A stretch of 64,000 nt of DNA from Epiperipatus broadwayi (lineage: Eukaryota > Onychophora > Udeonychophora > Euonychophora > Peripatidae), in NCBI GenBank assembly GCA_028023455.1, contig JAQFVV010012992.1:188001-252000 (forward strand). The letters are read 5' to 3'. Position numbers and translations under genes: made by a program. A model generated the notes under the pieces. It was not told the DNA's origin. It was given only the letters and a program-made list of their open reading frames with translations, and did no database searches. This document shows positions 59,084 to 64,000 of the stretch, one piece after another; positions within the stretch are counted from its first letter, which is position 1; the number at the start of each line of letters is the position of its first letter.

Positions 59084-59979
59084 ATATTAAGCACGGAAGA
59101 AAATTAAAGTTCGTGTAACAAAGTTCTCTTCTTCTTCATCCAGCTTGACTTGTAACGTAGGCGCGCATTTTTGAAAGTTATTTGTAAGGCATAGTAAATT
59201 TTGAGATTGGAAGTTGGAAATTCTGAAGTATATGAAACATGATCAAACAGCGGCACGAGGATCCATATTGGCGGGCAGAGATCAGCTCCTGGCAATTAGC
59301 CCATGAACATGGCGATTCACTGGTAAACTTCTTAATAAGATGTTTGAATTATTATTAACTGCTGTGTTGTCTCGAGACCACCTCTCTCAAACACGACCAA
59401 AGGTAGAATGTAAGTTTTTTCTAGAATTTGCCACTGCTGACCTTTCCGACTTGTTTTTGTTTTAGGCTCCGCCTACTTTCTCTAGCCTCTAGCGATGCAG
59501 CTTGACCAACAATCAATTATCTGTTTTTAGCAATCTTTTAATTTAATATGCCATTTTTAAATCGATACATTAATTACATATAAAATTCCTTACTAATTTT
59601 GACTACAACTTAATTGCTCTGAACATTTGTGCAATTAGATTTTAATTAAAAACACTGATCAAAGGAATGTGATTTTTGATCAGTATTTTTAGACGACTTT
59701 ATACAATTTTAAAACTAAAATTTAAAACAAATACGCCCGCACTGAAACTTTAAATTAAATGATATAAATCCGCAAACCACGCACACACAAATATTATTTC
59801 ATGGTTTGCGACATTTATATACGGCATCTTTACACATTGACTGATAAACTATAAAATATATAACTAATTTTTATTATAAATTAAAATAGACAAAATCTCA
59901 CTGCGGGCGAACAGTAGTTTGAATTACCGTACATGAAAACACCTGAAACGAAGATCGGTTCTCCGATCTGTCTGTTTCA
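59084..59979 (-). repeat. LTR-B copy 6, 5' part only, minus orientation
   Basis: It runs on the minus strand from the true LTR start (59979) for about 0.9 kb to ...CGTGCTTAATAT. It lacks the 40-bp and 36-bp repeats and the LTR end. It forms the outer right border of the insertion, next to the duplicated ATAT. Confidence 0.9.
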
Positions 59980-61600
59980 ATATATGTGATATACGTTTAT
60001 TACGTATTTTAAACTTAAGTTTTGCTCTTTTATTTAACAGAAATTTATAATATGAACACATATATGTGTGGTTGGTTTTGCGATGCCCTCTAATTACTCG
60101 CCCAGCATATTTATGAGCATCAATAATGACCTCACGCGCCAATCTTACTTACGAATAAATAAGAATTATGCTGGGAGAGAATGAGTATCTATTTCTAGTG
60201 GTTCGCTTGTACCTCTGGCTAGCTCACTCAGGGGTAGTAGTCGGTGACCGTGGGAAAGAGGTGGAGGGAATATATAAAAATGCGCATGTAGCGCATGAAC
60301 TATTCGTTTGCTTTCCTACTTTTTGCTTTTTAATATTATTTTAAGAAATTAACACTAACACACACAATTAAATTTATAATACTAATTAATATTTATTAAT
60401 ATAAAACAAATAATAAAACAAAACCCATAGAATCCCAGAATTGGATATTGGTTTGTGTCCGAATAATTAAATAACCCGCATGTAAATACACTCGCACAAG
60501 TTTATAAATGCAATACACAAAAATACAGATCATAGCTTGAAAACAATTTCAATCAGGCATTGTCTATTAAGGCGCATACAGGGTATTATTTCAACATTTT
60601 CTTCATTTACTTTAACCCTTTTACACATTATTTAATAGGACGTGCTTTCATTCAAAATAGTTATTATCACTTACGAAAATGTTTGGTTTATCTCACCCGG
60701 GTGTAGATTATTAGCTGTACGATTAAAAGATTTCTTTCTTTGGTCAATTTCCATAAGGCAATCAATGGCGTCCGGTGAAGGCTGTTCTTTTCATAGTTTG
60801 AAGAAGGGCTTCGCTCCTACATTTGCAGTGATGGTAGTCTCTCCGCAGGATGGATGGCACAGCCTGGCCCGTTCTGCTCTTCTACCCCAGCCTGTTCATG
60901 ATTTTTCAATTATAAACTTTTTTTCTTTTTACCAACTTTTTCTTACGATCCTGCTCGTGGCAGTCACAGCTATATAAGTCCTTCTCAGTTCAGCTTTTTG
61001 ACTTTCATTAATCATGCTATTGTTCTTTCTTCTTTCATTAAACCATGTGGTTTGCGAAATGAAAATCTTTTCAATACTTTTCTTTCTTTGTTTCTCTTAT
61101 CTAAGCTTAGGAATTTCCAATTTACCTTGCGATCTACACTCGACCGTTCATTGTCTCTTTTTTTTTAACATTTTATTTTATTAATTAAAATGTCTTTGTT
61201 TCAAGATAGCGATCTGCAACTTTTCGGGTCCTTTCTTTGCAATTAATTTATTTTTTTTATAATTTGTAACATTCTTCTTTTGGTCGACCATCTTGGAATA
61301 TTTCTTTTTAAATTAAAATAACTTTTATTCCTTTTTACAAAATTATTACATTTACTCACTCATGCAGCAATATAAACACGCGTATAAATAAACATCAGAG
61401 GACAAACCATATAATCCCCCGTCCCTCTTATATTTCAATGTTTTTTATTTAATTACTTAAATATATATGTATGCGGTCGCATACAAGACCACAACGAAAA
61501 AGAACAATTTACTTAATATTATACTTGTTTTAATTGGCTATGTATGCTCGGTAGTATTACCCTCTGACTTAGAACAGGGTTTGAACTCAGCCCTGTTATA
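59980..61600 (-). repeat. LTR-A 5' copy, main piece
   Basis: The sequence resumes with ATATATGTGATATACG and follows the 3' LTR to GTTATA at 61600. The first ATAT repeats the last four bases before the insertion (50068-50071). It is highly similar to 43721-45313, with scattered substitutions and an 8-9 bp indel near 60880. The frame at 60642-60977 is shared between LTRs and has no domain. Confidence 0.92.
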
Positions 61601-61618
61601 ATATATATATATATATAT
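61601..61618. repeat. AT microsatellite at the right flank of element A
   Basis: An alternating AT run directly abuts the 5' LTR end. The left flank is also AT-alternating (43157-43168), suggesting insertion into a microsatellite. Confidence 0.7.
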
Positions 61619-64000
61619 TGTAACTAAATAGTGATATGGGAAACAGATTGGTTGAGGAAAGTGTGTCACTTTGAGTATGTCTACCATCAAGTGCAACCCT
61701 TGTAAAATATAGTTTAAAATGAAGTTATATTTCTTTTATTCATTTAAAACAACAATATAAACTACTTCTATAATCTACAGCATCAATACATCAACAATCA
61801 TGATAATAATATCCCAGGAAACTTGTAAAGATTTTATTAGAATAACTCTTAGATATTCTTATATGTACACATATAAATGAATAGATTTATTTGTTTAAGG
61901 CTAGCGAATTAACTTTCTCCAATCCAAGATTACATATAATTTAAATCAGTTAATTCTCTTAGAGTTTTTATTAAATTATAGGTGATTATTTCTAAGAGAT
62001 TAAGAATCTTATAAACTTTTAAAACATTATGTAATTAATATGATTAAGATATCAAAGGAATTTTTTGGACCTTATCATACTTCAACAAATGATACTATTC
62101 TTAAAATGGAAGTTGGAAAATAGGAATGGTGCAAATAAATTAAGTAAAGAAAATTAATTTTAAACAAAGTGAAAGTATGACCAAATTGCATTAAAGTATG
62201 TAGATGATGATGATGACTTCCATTAATGACAAACAACCGTATAATCAATAATTACAATTAATTTATTAATCATAAAACAATTATATCAAAAAATATTCTA
62301 CTACAAACATATTATAATAATAGAAGTTCTCTAAACGTTTCTGAACAATATTAAACTGTTCTATTATATTGGGTTTAACTATTTGTGATATCAAGAAAAG
62401 TTATGCAACCAAAGCACTAAATTGGAGATGGTTGTACAATATTCATCCAAAGCATTAACACCAATTACAGATGAGTCTAGGAATGTTTTATTGCATCCTT
62501 TAATGTCTTCATAATAAAGATTAGAAAGAAAACAATCTCTATTATAGATATCAACTGGATTGTTTAACCCTTTTAGGAACAAGTAAATAATTTACCCAAT
62601 TATAGTATGATGATTATTAAAATACATAAAGTAATAAATATGACAATCATATATTGAGTGGCATGACTTGTTATGCTTTCTAGTTTATAACATCTAAACT
62701 TCAAATATTTTGTTAGGAGTCTGCCTCCACTAACTAATAATGTTTATAAGTATCAGTGCCATGAGAGTATTTTAATATATTGCATGGGATTTTCTAGATC
62801 ATATGAACATTTCCTGAGTAAATAGAAGAGCAAATTTTACAGTTTTTCCTTCACTGATTTAAGATACCTGGGCTGCAGAAGATAAGGTATCATTTCCAAA
62901 GATCAATAAAACAAATTAATATTAATAGGATATAGCAGCTTGTATATTAACTTAGAGCTTAATATAACATGTCTCCAATTCCATTAATGTAACAACATAC
63001 ATTTATACCCAATTGTACTAGTAATCTCAATCTTTACTGTTTCTTCATTATACTAGTATTTCCATAAAAACTTTACTTTAATTGTAACAAAACATTTTAA
63101 AATTCAAACAAATCAATGATAAAATTAATTATATAATCTCTGTAACTGGATAATCCAAAGTCTTGAATAAATGTTAGAGATTTTATTCAGGTGAATTTTA
63201 AAATTCCAATAATATTTGATCACTAGAGTTGTCCTAACAGTAAATTTACAAATATATAAGTAACACAATCTAGCTGGTATAGTGAATCCCTTCATAGGTT
63301 GAGATTTATAATCCAAGATTCAACAATATGATTTCCTAAAACCTTAAAAAAAATCACAATTATTATTTGTATTCCAACAGCATAGTCATAGCAATTTATC
63401 CATTTATAAATATCAACTTTCACAATTTGTAATGTCATGTTCATTTTATGAAATATGAAATAGTAATCGATTTAAAACTGTAATCCTTTGGCTGAAATTA
63501 TACTCGTGGTAATATTCGGTTTAAAAAAAAGATTTTAATCCACTGGTTGTAGTAATGTATGATATCCAAAAGTGTAGAAAGATTTTGCATATGTGATAAA
63601 GAAATTTCAATAATCCATAGATTTGAGTGATTTGATGACTTTAGCTATAGTTCAGGTCACTTAATAGATTATAAAACCAAGCAAATAATAATTAGTCTAC
63701 CGACTTGAATTAATCAGATTTCTTTGTAATTTTAAGCAGTTATCATGAATACATATTTACACAATATGATAATTCTGAGTTTCTATGACAATCGTAATAT
63801 TCAAGGTAATCCATAGGAAGATAGCCAATATCATTTCGGCAAGATATTTTAATTTTAAAAAAGAGACACATGATTACAGAAATGTTATGTACAGTAGAAG
63901 TTCATAAACAATTTCAAAATTTCAATTGATGACACAAAATATTAATTTTGCTCCCTTTTTAAATAGTACTCAATGATAATAACTATTGATGTTTTAATTT
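61619..64000. other. AT-rich DNA, no gene seen
   Basis: Minus-strand open frames at 62391-62582 and 63125-63316 have no recognisable domain. No repeat is shared with the rest of the window. It may be intronic or intergenic. Confidence 0.5.

Larger units (their letters stand above)
50072..59979 (-). mobile_element. Nested LTR-B insertion, LTR-only and rearranged (9.9 kb)
   Basis: The insert begins TGTACCGG and ends TGTTTCA, the TG..CA form of retroviral-type ends. It duplicates ATAT from the interrupted LTR-A, as a Gypsy-type integrase would. Both outer ends are LTR-B in minus orientation. Between them, instead of gag-pol, are further LTR-B copies in both orientations: minus full, plus partial, plus partial, minus fragment, plus full, minus partial. 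Only short internal remnants exist (52642-52779, 56249-56278, 59069-59083). No protease, RT or integrase domain is seen in any frame. The element is a non-autonomous or autointegrated product, or was mis-assembled. Confidence 0.85.
43169..61600 (-). mobile_element. Ty3/Gypsy LTR retrotransposon A, with a nested insertion
   Basis: The element runs on the minus strand. Its 5' LTR is on the right (50039-50071 plus 59980-61600), then the primer site, gag, protease, RT, RNase H and integrase (49202 down to 45399), a purine tract and the 3' LTR on the left (43169-45313). The order protease-RT-RNase H-integrase is that of Ty3/Gypsy (Metaviridae). LTR ends are TGTAAC and GTTATA. Flanking bases are GTAT on the left and ATAT on the right, a possible 4-bp target duplication with one change, inside an AT microsatellite. 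The two LTRs are very similar (scattered substitutions plus an 8-9 bp indel), so insertion was fairly recent. However, the coding region is already broken by two nonsense codons, at least three frameshifts and a tandem duplication. A 9.9-kb nested LTR insertion splits the 5' LTR. Confidence 0.9.

Noticed and set aside
59924-60142. 72-codon minus-strand ORF
   Set aside because: It crosses the boundary between LTR-A and the nested LTR-B insertion, so it is a chimera without biological meaning.

Overview
This is a strongly AT-rich, intron-like stretch of animal nuclear DNA, most likely from an invertebrate. It has no operons, no ribosome binding sites and almost no intact host coding sequence. 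Transposable-element relics fill it: Ty3/Gypsy, Penelope-like, RTE-like LINE, hAT, MITE and foldback elements. That mixture is metazoan but does not fix the phylum. A 102-bp putative internal exon on the minus strand (32675-32776), with splice sites on both sides, suggests that at least part of the window lies in introns of a long-intron gene. The only sizeable uninterrupted ORF is a 313-residue CCHC zinc-knuckle protein (10326-11267, minus).

Layout. 1-5.0 kb: unique AT-rich DNA, a foldback element (1029-1660), a MITE (4639-4857) and a LINE reverse-transcriptase scrap. 6.2-9.0 kb: a hAT element with terminal inverted repeats, an 8-bp target duplication and a decayed ZBED5/SCAND3-type transposase, followed directly by an ~810-bp foldback element. 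10.3-11.3 kb: the CCHC ORF. 12.3 kb: a MITE with perfect 21-bp ends. 15.3-18.7 kb: two tandem Penelope-like fragments. 19.3-21.7, 28.7-30.1 and 35.6-38.4 kb: three decayed copies of one LINE family, all on the minus strand. Between them lie tRNA-like sequences, more foldbacks and short tandem duplications. 40.8-42.6 kb: a second hAT relic. 42.7-43.15 kb: a Penelope 3' end.

43169-61600 is one composite locus. A minus-strand Ty3/Gypsy element (here LTR-A) has 1.65-kb LTRs and a broken gag-protease-RT-RNase H-integrase region. Its 5' LTR is split by a 9.9-kb insertion (50072-59979) that begins TG, ends CA and is flanked by the 4-bp duplication ATAT. The insertion has no detectable protein domain. 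It is a tangle of six full or partial copies of another long LTR (LTR-B, 2.57 kb) in both orientations, with traces of a primer-binding site. At least two sequence sub-types are interleaved. This rearranged LTR-only insertion is the most unusual object in the window. It looks like autointegration or template switching between two co-packaged genomes, unless it is an assembly artefact.

A 500-N gap (43221-43720) sits inside the 3' LTR-A. Comparison with the other LTR shows that no LTR sequence is missing there, so it is either a false gap or an unassembled insertion with the 5-bp duplication TATTA. The last 2.4 kb holds nothing recognisable.
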